Origin: DATGPD01 sp031423015 | Lineage (GTDB): Bacteria; Planctomycetota; UBA1135; UBA2386 | NCBI GenBank assembly: GCA_031423015.1 | Contig: JANPER010000185.1 | Location: 1 to 64,000, forward strand | Direction of reading: 5' to 3' | DNA: 64,000 nucleotides | Shown: piece after piece, positions 49,163 through 58,567 of the stretch | Layout of the letters: the number at the start of each line of letters is the position of its first letter | How positions within the stretch are numbered: the stretch's first letter is position 1 | Made by a program: the position numbers and the translations under genes | Notes under the pieces: generated by a model | What the model saw: the letters and a program-made list of their open reading frames with translations, nothing else | The model's database searches: none | Told to the model about the DNA's origin: nothing

Positions 49163-49275
49163 GAGCGGGCGGCGCCACGGCTGCGCCGATTTCTCAGCGG
49201 GAAGCGGTTTTTTGGCGGCGGCAGGTCACAACCGCGCCCGCCTCCTGATGCAGGAGTCAGACCAGCTCCAATATC

Positions 49276-51894
49276 ATGCTTCACCGCTCCGCTCACCTCT
49301 GCCTTTCTCTCTCGGCGGCCGCGCTGCCAGCCCAGTTCATCCCGGATGTCGTCTCTTACTACGATGCCACCGCGACGACGCACCAGAGCCAGTTCACCAC
49401 GCTGGCGGGTCAGGGCTACCGCCCGATCTCGCTGAGCGTCGCTGGCGGGTTGTCGAACCCGCGCTACACCGCGGTGTGGATCCGGCGCAGCGGCGCTGGT
49501 TTCACCGCCGTGCACGGTGTCGACGCAGCGGCGTACGACACCTGGCGCGCGCAGCAGCGCAATGCGGGTCGACGCCCGTTGCTGGTCAGCACCTCCGGCA
49601 GCGCCACCGACACCGTCTACACCGGCGTCTATGTGAACGACGGCGTGACCGCGGTGGAGGAGATCGAGCTCTATCTGTCGGGCGTCAATGCCAAGAACAC
49701 CTGGGCCTACGACAACAACCATTTGCTCACCTGCATGAGCGTGCGCGGTGGCGCTGCCCCGCGCTTCGCCGGCATTTGGGAAGACAACGTCGACCGCGAC
49801 GGCTGGTGCTTCTATCGCAGTCCCGCCGCCAACTACGCCGCCGACTTCAACGCGCGTGTGGATGGCTACGGACGCTTGGTGTCGGCGCAATCCTCGTACG
49901 ACGGCGTGGTGCAAGTGTGGCGTGACGACAGCGTCGGCGGCTGGCTTACGTTGCCCGATCTGACGTTGGCGCAACTGCAAAGCGAGGTCAGCACGCGTCG
50001 GCCCACCGGCCAATACCCGATCAGCATCCAAGCGACGAGTACCGGCAGCGCCGCGCGCTTCCATGTGGTGTTCGCCAACCGCGACCGCGCGCCGGCGCGC
50101 ACGCTGACGCGCACCGGCACTGCGGTCACCACCCTCGATGCGTTCGACAACTACATGGAAGACCACATCCGTACGCACGGCATCCGCGCGTCGTCGATCG
50201 CGATCGCCAAGGACGGTCGACTGGTGTATGCGCGCGGCTACACCTTCGCTGAACCGGGATACCCGACCACGCAACCGACCGACCTGTTTCGCATCGCGAG
50301 CGTCACCAAGCCACTGACCGGCTTGTGCATCAACCTGCTCGATCAGCGAAACATCATTTCTCCCAACACGCTCGTGGCGGCGTACGTCGGCCTCACTCCG
50401 GCCTACGTGGGCTTCAACAGTATCCGTGTGCACCATCTGCTGGCGCACCGCGCCGGGCTCTATGCCGACAACTCGAGCTACGGCGTGGCGCAGTGGCTCA
50501 ACCCCAACAACCCGACTCTGCCCATCGGGGCCTGGCACACCACGCTGTGCATCGCTGCCACGCCCCTGGCGTACACAACAGGCCAGGGCAACGACTACTC
50601 GAACCTCGGCTACTACCTGTTGGGCTCGGTGATCGAGCAAGGCTCGAACAAGACCTACGAGAACTTTCTGCGCGACGACGTGGCGGCACCAATGGGAGTG
50701 AGCCGAATTTGGGTTGGTGCCAACGAGCGCATCTATCTGCGTGCCGAGGAAGTGGAGTATCGCAACCGCGAACTCGAGATCACGCCGAGCCAGCTCTACA
50801 CCGACCGTCGCACCGTGTCGGTGCAGTTCGGCGGGGGCGGCGACGACAACCTGCGCCGGCGTGCCGCGGCCGGCGGAATCATCACCTCGACCGTCGACTG
50901 CGTGCGCATCTTCGCGGGCGCGATGGACCTCGGCCGCGACGGCGGCTTGTTCACGCAGACGACTGTCGACGCCATGCGCGCGGCGCCGGTGACTTCACCG
51001 GGTGCTAACCCCTGCGGCTTCGATTCGCGGGAAGTGCGCCCCAACGGTGTCATCGCCTTGGGCAAGAATGGCAAGCTCTGGGGCTCTTCGACGGAGCTCA
51101 TCCACCGCACCGACGGTGTCACCATCGCCGTGTTCGACGGACGGCAGAACAGCAACGCCAGCCGCAACACCCTGAACGCCATCGCCGACGCGATCACCAC
51201 CTGGCCGACGCACGACTTGTTCCCCAACTACGGCTTGCCGGCGTTCATTCGGGTCTGGCCGCGCATCTACGACGTGCAGAACTCGTCGGTGCCGACCGTG
51301 TCGGACGAAGTCGTGGTGGTCACCGGCGACGTGCTCAGTGGCGTCGATCGTGTGAGCTACAGCGGTCCGGTGGGCGGTTCGTTCACCGCGCGTGTATCAA
51401 GCTCGTGGGCTGACGGCTACTTCGAGATCCCGAGCAACAACCGCCTCGAGCTGCACATGCCGCAGGGCCTGCGCGTGGGCACCTATCAGGTGATTCTGCA
51501 CAACGGCCTCTTCGCCAGCACGCCGTTCAACGTCACGCTCACGCGCCCGACCACCACGATCCTCGGTGGGCCGCCGTACAGTTTCTCTGACTTCGAGATG
51601 GTGGCGGCGCGTGGACAATGGTCGATCAACTCGGTGATGCTCTTGTGCATCAGCAACAGCACGCGGCCGAGCGTGGCGCCCGGCATCGTGAGCCTCGGCC
51701 TCGGCAATGCGTTCTCGGAGTTGATCCTGTGGCCTACCACGGTGCCGGTGAGCCTCGTCACCGGTTGTGCGCGCTGGACGGTGCCGGGCTCAGTCGCCGG
51801 GCTCTGGCAGTTGCAAGCCGCGATTCTCGACCCGACCTTGCCCAACCCGCTACCGCTGCCGGTCACCAACGTGCGCGCGGTGCGCGCCCTCTAG
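49276..51894 (+). CDS. Secreted serine hydrolase of the beta-lactamase/PBP fold with N-terminal repeat domain
   Basis: The 872-residue protein has a signal peptide (MLHRSAHLCLSLSAAALPAQ). Residues ~20-290 form tandem repeats of the polyglycine-hydrolase/BTRD1 type (YTAVWIRRSGAGFTAVHGVD, FAGIWEDNVDRDGW). The class-C beta-lactamase-like domain has the SxxK nucleophile in RIASVTKPLTG (S342, K345) and Y-S-N at 441-443 (NDYSNLGYYLLGSVI). The C-terminal ~270 residues include an Ig-like segment and a family-type tail. Related proteins are esterases or peptidases. Drug resistance should not be assumed. Confidence 0.83.
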   Translation: MLHRSAHLCLSLSAAALPAQFIPDVVSYYDATATTHQSQFTTLAGQGYRPISLSVAGGLSNPRYTAVWIRRSGAGFTAVHGVDAAAYDTWRAQQRNAGRRPLLVSTSGSATDTVYTGVYVNDGVTAVEEIELYLSGVNAKNTWAYDNNHLLTCMSVRGGAAPRFAGIWEDNVDRDGWCFYRSPAANYAADFNARVDGYGRLVSAQSSYDGVVQVWRDDSVGGWLTLPDLTLAQLQSEVSTRRPTGQYPISIQATSTGSAARFHVVFANRDRAPARTLTRTGTAVTTLDAFDNYMEDHIRTHGIRASSIAIAKDGRLVYARGYTFAEPGYPTTQPTDLFRIASVTKPLTGLCINLLDQRNIISPNTLVAAYVGLTPAYVGFNSIRVHHLLAHRAGLYADNSSYGVAQWLNPNNPTLPIGAWHTTLCIAATPLAYTTGQGNDYSNLGYYLLGSVIEQGSNKTYENFLRDDVAAPMGVSRIWVGANERIYLRAEEVEYRNRELEITPSQLYTDRRTVSVQFGGGGDDNLRRRAAAGGIITSTVDCVRIFAGAMDLGRDGGLFTQTTVDAMRAAPVTSPGANPCGFDSREVRPNGVIALGKNGKLWGSSTELIHRTDGVTIAVFDGRQNSNASRNTLNAIADAITTWPTHDLFPNYGLPAFIRVWPRIYDVQNSSVPTVSDEVVVVTGDVLSGVDRVSYSGPVGGSFTARVSSSWADGYFEIPSNNRLELHMPQGLRVGTYQVILHNGLFASTPFNVTLTRPTTTILGGPPYSFSDFEMVAARGQWSINSVMLLCISNSTRPSVAPGIVSLGLGNAFSELILWPTTVPVSLVTGCARWTVPGSVAGLWQLQAAILDPTLPNPLPLPVTNVRAVRAL

Positions 51895-52435
51895 TCGAGC
51901 AGTGCGACGAGAGTGTCGACTCCGCTGCGGTCAGCGCGGGCGCCACACTGCCACCGCCGAAGACCTCTTCGCCGACTACCTCGCGCTCCTCGCGATGGGG
52001 CAAGAGGCCGCTTTACTCCTTGGGGCTTCCAGTGCCGCTCGAGCGTGGCTAATTGCACGCCCCGCAATTTCGCGCGCCACGCGAGGATTCGCAGCACTTG
52101 CAGCCCAGAGCGCGAGTGAACCGCAGACTGTCGGCGAGTTCGCGGTCCGTGGGAATCCAGCGACGACGCGACCTACCACGAACTGAGTGGCCTTGTGTCG
52201 CGGCCGGCGTTCGGTCCACAGAGGGTCACACGCCAGTTGATTCTGGCGGCAGACGTAGTCGCCGCGTTCAAGGTGCTCGTGGGTGTGGGCGTCGACGTGC
52301 GTACCACGCGCATCTGGCAGGATCGGTCACGCATCCTCGACAACCTTGGCGATGGAGAGGACAAGGTCTGGTTGCAGGAGATGCGGTAGGGGGCCAGCGG
52401 TCACGGATGAGAACCTCCGTCATGCAGACTAGCGA
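51895..52435. other. Gene-free stretch after the hydrolase
   Basis: About 540 bases. Several short open frames exist on both strands but none has a family motif, signal peptide or ribosome-binding site. A plus-strand frame at 52195-52389 reads LILAADVVAAFKVLVGVGVD but does not match anything I know. It may be decayed sequence. Confidence 0.35.
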
Positions 52436-54299
52436 TCACCGCACCCCCATCGCCGCCAGGCCAGCCTCGATCTCTGCCTGCAGCGCGGCGGTTGCTTTGC
52501 TGCGCGGGTGCTCGACACCGTAGCGCGCAAGGAACGCCGCGGCGGCGGCGCGCGCGTGGGGCAGCGCCGCGGCGAGACGTCCATCGCGGCGCAGCGCGTT
52601 GGCCAACGAGTGTTGCGTCTGCGCTACCAGCGGATGCCCTGCCGACACCGACGCCACCACATCGTCGAGCAATTTCTCGAACCCAGCAGCAGCATCGTTC
52701 CATCGCCCGGCTTTGGCCGCGCAGCTCCACACGCCGTGACGCGCGTGCAGCGTGTCCTCGGCGCCAGGGCCTAGCGTGCGCGCGAAGCGCTCGGCGATGT
52801 CTTGATACTCGGCGAAGCCGTGCTCTGCCTGGCCGAGGTCGGCGTCGAGGCTGGCGAGGTTGGCGCGGATCTGCAGCACGGAGGCGTGATCGACGTCGAG
52901 CAAGCCGTTGACCAGTTCCAGCGCCGCGGCAAGGTGCGGGCGAGCCTGTGCTGGCCGTCCCAGGTCGAGCAGCGTCGCACCGACGTTGTTGTGCAAGCCG
53001 AGGATCGTGTAGCGCGGCGGATCGCTGAGCGTGCGCGCGCGCTCCAGCAACGCGCGCAGCGTCGCCAGGCTGTGCTCCGGCGGAGCCGTTTCGCCGGTGG
53101 CCAACGCCAGGTTGCTTTCGGTCGAGAACGTGAGCCAGCTGGAGTCGCCGAACAGGCGCTGGCGACCCGCGAGCGCCTCTTTGAAGAGCGGCACCGCTGC
53201 CTCGACGCGCGCCAACGACATCAGACTCGCGAAACGCGGCGACCGTGGGGTAGCGGCGCTCGGGCGTCTTCTCCAGCGCGCGCAACGCGATGGCGTCGAG
53301 GTCGCGCAGCAGCGCGGCGGCGGTTGGCGCGTTGGCCTTGCGCTCCAGCTCGCGCCGCGACCGACTGGGCGGCGGCGGCACGAAGTCGCGCAAGCGCGCG
53401 AACGTGGTCGCGAGATCGTCGGCCACCGGGATCGGCGGATGGCCAGCGATCAACTCGTAGAGCAGCGCCCCCAACGCGTACACGTCGACGCGCGTGTCGA
53501 TCTCGCCAAAGCCCGCCTGCTCGGGCGCCATGTAGGCCGGTGTGCCGACCGGCCAGCCGCTGGTCGCCATCGGGTCGGGCCCGCCGCTCAGCGGCTCCCC
53601 CACCAGACCTACGCGGCGGGCGATGCCGAAGTCGAGCACGATCGGCGTGGCGCGGCCACCGACGTCGGTGACGACGACGTTAGCGGGCTTGAGGTCGCGA
53701 TGAATGACGCCGCGCTGGTGCGCGTGCAAAACGCCGTCGGCCACCGCCATCAGCAGGCGCACGCACGCATCCAGCGGCAACGCCGCGCGCTGGCAGTGCC
53801 GCGTGATCGGCTCGCCGGCGATGAAGTCCATCACCAGGTACGGCAGCCCCGCGGGCGTGCGCCCGGCATCGAGCAAGCGCACGACGTTGGGGTGCGCCGT
53901 ACGTTCGAGCGCCCGCCGCTCGACCTGGAAGCGCGCGGCGAGGTCGGCATCGACCGCCGCCTCGGGCACCACCTTGATCGCCACGCGGCGACGCACGGGT
54001 TCGGTCTGTTCCGCCAAGAACACGTGCCCCGACCCGCCGCGACCTATGGGTTCGACGATGCGGTACGGCCCGAGGTGCGTCGGCATCGACCGCGGCAGTA
54101 CCGCCGGCACCGCTGGCTCGAGTTCCGGCTCCGACGCGTGGTCGTAACGCAGCAGCGAGCGCACTTCGTGCACCAGTGCACGCGCGTCGTCGCCTTGTGC
54201 AGCGAGCGCTTCGAGCGCTGCGTCGCGACTGGCTCGATCTTGGCTGCGCAAGTCGAGGAACAGACCGCAGGCCCGCGCGTGCAAGTCGCGGTCGTTCAC
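52436..54299 (-). pseudogene. Ser/Thr kinase with TPR region, broken in the middle
   Basis: The kinase part starts at 54299 (MNDRDLHARACGLFLDLRSQ) with IGRGGSGHVFLAEQ, VAIKVVPEA, HRDLKPANVVV, DFGIARR and AYMAPEQAGFGE. It runs to RRYPTVAAFRE at about 53230, where the protein should continue through a membrane helix. The frame changes there, and the other frame (53221-52436, 261 residues) holds TPR-like repeats (AAVPLFKEALAGRQRLFGDS, ARPHLAAALELVNGLLDVDH, LPHARAAAAAFLARYG). About 100-150 residues expected in kinase-TPR proteins are missing, so a deletion plus frame change is likely. It begins with an ATGA overlap on the sigma gene. Confidence 0.7.
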
Positions 54300-54789
54300 T
54301 CTTCCTCGCCCAGCGCGCGCGCCAACTCACGGCGCAGCCAAGCCCGGGCCACCGTCCAGTCGGCCTCGACCGTGCGCTTGGAGGTGCCGAGAGCGCGCGC
54401 CACCGCGTCCATCGCCAGGCCGCCGTAGATCCGCAGCGTCACCACCTCGGCCTGCCGCGGGTTCAGCTCGCGCAGCCGCGTGAGCGCGCGCTGCACGACT
54501 TCGAGGTCGAAGGCCTGAGTCTGTGCACTGCCTTCGTCTTGCAGGTCAATCAACTCGACGCGCAGCATGGCGCCGCGAGCGCCACGCGTTCGGTGCGCGG
54601 CACGTCGGGCAGGCCGGACCCCGACATCAATCGCAGGCACACCTCGTGCACTGCGGCGGTCGGTTGCAGCGTGTGCCCCTTCCGCTCGTCGGCGAACGCG
54701 CGCTGCGCGATGGCCCGCAGCTCCTGGTAGAAGCTCTCGGTCCATTCGGACGCGCCGCTCGTCTCGGAGGCCCCGCGCTGCTCGGACAT
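54296..54789 (-). pseudogene. Frameshifted ECF sigma factor of the Planctomycetes type
   Basis: From the ATG at 54789 the first frame reads SFYQELRAIAQRAFADERKG, LQPTAAVHEVCLRLMSGSGL and RTERVALAA, then runs into a stop (54550). The next frame continues AMLRVELIDL and the sigma-4 region: LTRLRELNPRQAEVVTLRIY, then GTSKRTVEADWTVARAWLRR. Joining at about 54570 restores a TIGR02999-like ECF sigma, apart from a shortened middle. It sits directly ahead of the broken kinase, so both genes of this sigma-kinase unit are damaged. Confidence 0.7.
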
Positions 54790-54900
54790 CTCGGCAAGGA
54801 TGTGGAGGTTGCCTTTGGTTGGCAAGGGCACACGCCCCGTCGGTTGCCGCCGCGGCGAGTTTGCGCGAAACGCTACGCCCCGTCGGAGCATCTGAAATCT

Positions 54901-56259
54901 ATGATCACGACCCGCATGCAGCACTACCTCTTGCCCCTCGCCATCGCGGCGATCACGTCTTCTCTATCCGCTCAGGCTGACCGCTTCTTCGTCGACGCCA
55001 CGCGGCCCATGTCTGGCAATGGCCTCTCTTGGGGCATGGCGTTCCGCACCGTGCAAGAAGCGCTCGCGGTGGCAACCACGGGCCAGCAAGTCTGGGTCGC
55101 GGCCGGCACCTACGCCGGTGGTTTCACCGTGCCGCCCGGCGTCGTGCTGCTCGGTGGCTTTCGCGCCGGCCACACGCGCCTCACGCAGCGCGTGCCGACC
55201 GAGAACACAACGCTGCTCGACGGCGAGGATCGGCAGCGCGTACTCACGCTGGGAGACGCCAGCCTGGTCGACGGATTCACCATCGCCCGCGGCAACGCCC
55301 CGGCGCCCGGCGGCGGCGGCGCACTCGCCGACGGCACCAGCCCGGTGATCCTCAACTGTTTGTTCATCGCCAACCGCAACAGCGGCGGACGCGGCTCGGC
55401 GCTCGCGGTCTACAACAACGGCGCGCCGCGGGTCGAGAACTGCGTGTTCGCGGGCAACAACGGCGCCGGCCACGTCATCGACGTCAACACCGCGGGCGGC
55501 ATCTACCGTAACCTGGTGGTCGCCGACAACTTCAGCAACGGGCTGCACTTCCAGGCCGGTTCATCGCCGCGCATCGAGAACTGCGCCTTCGTGAACAACA
55601 CCGGCCTTGGCCTGTGCCACATCAGCGTCAATGACACGCCGACGCTGCACCACTGCTTGATTTTCAACAATGCTGGTGGTCACATCTTCGTGCCCACCGG
55701 GGTGCTGCGCACGATCGAGGCGGTGAACGCGCTGGCCTATGCGCGCAACAACATCAGCGTCCAGCCGCTGTTTGTAAACCCAACGATGCTCGACTACCGC
55801 GTCGCCGCAACCTCCCCGGTGATCGATGCCGGGGTCGGCACGCTGTGGAACGACGCGCCCGACGATCTCTTCGGCAACGCGCGCGTCCTCGATGGCGACC
55901 TCAATGGCCAAGCGACGATCGACATCGGTGTGCACGAAGTGACCAACGTCACGCTGACGGCGCCGCGCTTCGCCGACCGCGGCATGAACTTCACGCTCGC
56001 GCTGAGCGGGCGCGCGGGCTTACCAGCCGCGGTCATCCTCGGCACCAACCCGACGTCCGCGTTCCTGCCGCCGTTCGGCCACCTGCGCCTATCGCCCGCC
56101 GGAGTGTTCGTGCTGCTGCCAATCGGCACGCTGCCGGCATCGACGACGCTGCCCATTCCCAGCACGCTGGCACTCGGCGCGCCGCTTTACTGGCAGGGCG
56201 TGGCACTCGGCGCAATGAGCGGCAACCTGACGGGGTTGGTCGACGTGACGGTGCGGTGA
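54901..56259 (+). CDS. Secreted parallel beta-helix protein (DUF1565/PbH1-like)
   Basis: The product is 452 residues from the ATG at 54901. The signal peptide is LLPLAIAAITSSLSAQ. RFFVDATRPMSGNGLSWGMA and VWVAAGTYAGGF are the standard opening of secreted beta-helix proteins. Short repeats of NCLFIANRNS, NCVFAGNNGA and NCAFVNNTGLGL type form the helix rungs. The C-terminal ~110 residues are a family-type beta tail (FTLALSGRAGLPAAVILGTN). No polysaccharide-lyase catalytic residues are obvious. A fragment of a close paralogue lies at 27.9 kb. Confidence 0.75.
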   Translation: MITTRMQHYLLPLAIAAITSSLSAQADRFFVDATRPMSGNGLSWGMAFRTVQEALAVATTGQQVWVAAGTYAGGFTVPPGVVLLGGFRAGHTRLTQRVPTENTTLLDGEDRQRVLTLGDASLVDGFTIARGNAPAPGGGGALADGTSPVILNCLFIANRNSGGRGSALAVYNNGAPRVENCVFAGNNGAGHVIDVNTAGGIYRNLVVADNFSNGLHFQAGSSPRIENCAFVNNTGLGLCHISVNDTPTLHHCLIFNNAGGHIFVPTGVLRTIEAVNALAYARNNISVQPLFVNPTMLDYRVAATSPVIDAGVGTLWNDAPDDLFGNARVLDGDLNGQATIDIGVHEVTNVTLTAPRFADRGMNFTLALSGRAGLPAAVILGTNPTSAFLPPFGHLRLSPAGVFVLLPIGTLPASTTLPIPSTLALGAPLYWQGVALGAMSGNLTGLVDVTVR

Positions 56260-56271
56260 GAGAGCGTGATG

Positions 56272-56364
56272 AGTCAAGTTTGGACGTCGACGACCAAGAA
56301 CTACACGCACGTGTTGAACCGCGGCCGGCCGGCGTGCAGAGCCCGGCTGATCGGTTGCTGTGAG
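56272..56364 (+). pseudogene. C-terminal scar of an integron-type tyrosine recombinase
   Basis: Only about 30 residues remain: VWTSTTKNYTHVLNRG, then after a frame shift PAGVQSPADRLL and TGA. The TTxxYTHVLNRG motif carries the catalytic tyrosine of tyrosine recombinases, and the LNRG...GV-SPxD-L ending is characteristic of integron integrases (IntI). It runs in the same direction as the putative cassettes, as reported for IntI of Planctomycetes and Treponema. Confidence 0.65.
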
Positions 56365-56436
56365 ATGCGGAGCGGCGCGGACTCCCGCGGAGGGGTCTCC
56401 CTGTGTGGTGCGGGTGCGCCATCTGCTTGGTTGGTC

Positions 56437-56443
56437 GTTAGGC
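56437..56443 (+). other. Integron core-like site GTTAGGC
   Basis: GTTAGGC fits the GTTRRRY recombination core. It lies 72 bases after the integrase scar and 25 bases before hicA, where an attI or first cassette boundary would be expected. No fold can be judged for attI sites. Confidence 0.4.
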
Positions 56444-56468
56444 CGGGCTCGGATGCGAGGACACTCTC

Positions 56469-56654
56469 ATGAAGGTGCGCGAGGTGCGGATGCTGCGCGA
56501 TGACGCTTGGGTTCTGGCCAGACAGCGAGGAAGCCACCGGCAGTTCAAGCACCCTACCAAGCGGGGTCTCGTGACTCTGGCAGGCAAGTTGAGCGACGAT
56601 CTCGCGCCGGGTACACTCAACAGCATCCTGAAGCAAGCAGGACTGAAGCCATGA
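56469..56654 (+). CDS. hicA: HicA-family mRNA interferase toxin (cassette)
   Basis: The 61-residue protein is at the short end of the family: MKVREVRMLRDDAWVLARQR, then GSHRQFKHPTKRG with the catalytic histidine, and LAPGTLNSILKQAGL. HicA RNases cleave mRNA. Its TGA overlaps the hicB ATG (toxin first, the reverse of the 36-kb pair). The gene starts 25 bases after a GTTAGGC core, the compact layout of integron cassettes, in which HicAB pairs are common. Confidence 0.87.
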   Translation: MKVREVRMLRDDAWVLARQRGSHRQFKHPTKRGLVTLAGKLSDDLAPGTLNSILKQAGLKP

Positions 56655-56863
56655 AGTTGCTCATCGTGATCGAGAAGACCGGAACCGGCTTCTCTGCCTA
56701 CTCCCCCGATCTTCAAGGCTGCGTCGCGACCGGCGCGACGCGAAAACAGGTCGAGTCCAACATGCAGAAGGCCATCGAGTTTCATCTGGCTGGCATGCGT
56801 GCCGAGAAGATCAAGGTTCCTGTCCCGCGAAGCTACTCCACGTATGTGGATGTGCCGGCCTAA
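56651..56863 (+). CDS. hicB: HicB-family antitoxin (cassette)
   Basis: The 70-residue protein shows LLIVIEKTGTGFSAYSPDLQ, GCVATGATRKQVESNMQKAI and a final VPVPRSYSTYVDVPA, the short HicB form without a DNA-binding domain. Its stop codon lies inside the GCCTAAC half-site of the next cassette boundary. It neutralises the upstream HicA. Confidence 0.87.
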   Translation: MKLLIVIEKTGTGFSAYSPDLQGCVATGATRKQVESNMQKAIEFHLAGMRAEKIKVPVPRSYSTYVDVPA

Positions 56864-56882
56864 CCAGCCGCAGCCGTTAGGC
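56858..56882 (+). other. Short attC-like inverted repeat GCCTAAC...GTTAGGC
   Basis: GCCTAAC (56858-56864) and GTTAGGC (56876-56882) are perfect inverse cores in the RYYYAAC/GTTRRRY order of attC sites. Only 11 bases lie between, too few for the usual inner L boxes, so the site would be a degenerate or deleted attC. Confidence 0.45.
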
Positions 56883-56904
56883 AACCCAACCTTCGGGGTA
56901 CATC

Positions 56905-57327
56905 GTGGCTAGGCGAGTTTGGACGTGGAATCCACACACCGGCGGGACGAAGATCCCTGCGACGGTGCGCGAGCGCACCGAGCGGCGCATTCGGGCCCAC
57001 GCTGCTACACATCACGCCAGGAAGTTCACGCGTTTGGACATTCGATTCCGCGGAGCGCTCTGCTACATCGATGCCTACACCGAGCCGGAGCAACCGTCGG
57101 CTGCCTCGCTACGGGCGCTCGGCGAGACGCGCGGCCAGTATCTGGAGCGCTTGCGCTCCACACCGGTGCATTTGTGTCGACTTCGATTCCTTGGGCGCGA
57201 GGACGCGTGGAGCATGGCGTTCTTCACCTACAGTCACGAGCGCTACGAGGCGTGCTCATTCCACAACGGCAGTTGGACGGGAACTCCAGAGGAGGCGTTC
57301 GAGATCGGTGCTGTCTACTTGCAATGA
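56905..57327 (+). CDS. Conserved hypothetical protein
   Basis: The 140-residue protein uses a GTG start 22 bases after the attC-like core. VWTWNPHTGGTKIP at the start, TRLDIRFRGALCYIDAYTEP and STPVHLCRLRFLGREDAWSM in the middle, and GTPEEAFEIGAVYLQ at the end match, from memory, a widespread hypothetical protein family with no known function. No signal peptide or membrane helix. The cassette-like position fits horizontal acquisition. Confidence 0.65.
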   Translation: MARRVWTWNPHTGGTKIPATVRERTERRIRAHAATHHARKFTRLDIRFRGALCYIDAYTEPEQPSAASLRALGETRGQYLERLRSTPVHLCRLRFLGREDAWSMAFFTYSHERYEACSFHNGSWTGTPEEAFEIGAVYLQ

Positions 57328-57483
57328 GAGCGAGGCCAGCGGGCGCTTGAGACGGTTGCACCGTTCCGCTCGCTGCGTGAGTGTGCGCCGCGCGGCTGGC
57401 ACCTTGACCGTCACTCCGAGCCACGTCCGCAATCGAATCAAGGCCCGATTTGTCGAACAGATACCAAGAGGGTCGGTGACACC

Positions 57484-57912
57484 ATGGAAGTGACTCCTCA
57501 TCTAATGTTTTGTGGGCAATGTGAGGAAGCCTTCAGATTCTATGAGCGGGTGCTTGGCGGGCAGATCGTCACCCTGCTCACGTACGGCAAGTCTCCCCTG
57601 GCTGAACAGGTGCCCCTGGAGTGGCGAGACAAGATCATCCACGCGAGCCTGACCATAGCGAGCAGCGTCTTGACCGGAGCTGACGTGCTTCCGGAGCAAT
57701 TCGAACGCCCGCAAGGGTTCTATGTCCTGCTGGGAATCGATCAGCCAGTGGACGCCGAACGGGTGTTTGCGGCACTGGCGAAAGACGGCACCGTGCGCAT
57801 GGCCATCCAAGAAACGTTCTGGTCGGTTCGTTTCGGCGTACTTGTTGACCGATTCGGCATTCCGTGGGAAATCAGCTGCGGGCAGGTTGCCGCGGGCGAC
57901 AAAAGAACATAG
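57484..57912 (+). CDS. VOC superfamily (PhnB/YjdN-like) protein
   Basis: The 142-residue protein opens EVTPHLMFCGQCEEAFRFYE with the FYERVLGG motif, followed by SLTIASSVLTGADVL and ending GVLVDRFGIPWEISCGQ. These are the two beta-alpha-beta-beta-beta units of glyoxalase/3-demethylubiquinone-like VOC proteins. Metal ligands are poorly conserved, as in PhnB. Such genes are frequent passengers in integrons. The 156-base gap before it shows only a weak imperfect stem at about 57340-57385. Confidence 0.8.
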   Translation: MEVTPHLMFCGQCEEAFRFYERVLGGQIVTLLTYGKSPLAEQVPLEWRDKIIHASLTIASSVLTGADVLPEQFERPQGFYVLLGIDQPVDAERVFAALAKDGTVRMAIQETFWSVRFGVLVDRFGIPWEISCGQVAAGDKRT

Positions 57913-58053
57913 CGATCGAAGGTGTGTGCATGCAGGGCGGCCGGCTGCGAACCGTCCGTGATCTGCACTCCCGAGGAGCTGATGAATGACAAACAAGTTT
58001 GAAGGCGAAATCGTCGGTGACGCGGATCGGGCAGAGCTGCGTCCCGCACTCGA

Positions 58054-58532
58054 GTGCGTCGGCCAGCGCAGCCTGGCTGCAGGTTGGAGCGACCACCAGG
58101 CTCATCGCCTCGGGCCAACCTGCGTCGGTTGGGGTCGCCAATGCTCGGGTTCCAATTGCCGACGCCCATCGACCTCGCGTCCATCGGCGCCCCGGGTTGC
58201 ATGCTGCACGTGTCGCCCGAGCTTCTCGACACCGTCTGCGCCTGACATGCCCGGTGATGCCCAGATCTTGCTGCCAGTCCCCGCGGCGACGTCGTTGGCC
58301 GGCATGACGGTGCACAATCAGTGGGTGAACATCGAGCGGCCAGACGCGCGCAGCAACCCCCGCCGGATTGACAACCACGAACGAGCTGGCTCTGCGCATC
58401 GCGGCGACGACCCTGCCGGCGGTCATGCTGACGACGGTCCGCTCTGGCCTCACTGGGTCCGGGACGACACTGCCATCGAGCGGCCTCGTGCTCCCTGGTC
58501 GTGCGCCCGTCTTGCAGTTGACGTTCCAGTAG
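58054..58532 (+). pseudogene. Decayed C-terminus of a secreted planctomycete-type protein
   Basis: Three frames join: LGFQLPTPIDLASIGAPGCM ... ELLDTV, then after ~58245 AQILLPVPAATSLAGMTVHN ... NIERPDARSNP, then after the C5 run at 58357-58361 AGLTTTNELALRIAATTLPA to TAG at 58530. The pieces follow the GC(M/T)L(H/Y)-, LPVP-, NQW- and TTTN order of the tails on other secreted proteins here. No start or signal peptide is left. Confidence 0.55.
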
Positions 58533-58567
58533 CGATCGACGCCCAAGCAGATACCGCATCCAGCGAC

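Noticed and set aside
49276..51894. Antibiotic-resistance beta-lactamase
   Set aside because: The SxxK and YSN residues show the fold only; the large secreted repeat architecture fits esterase/peptidase relatives, not a resistance enzyme.
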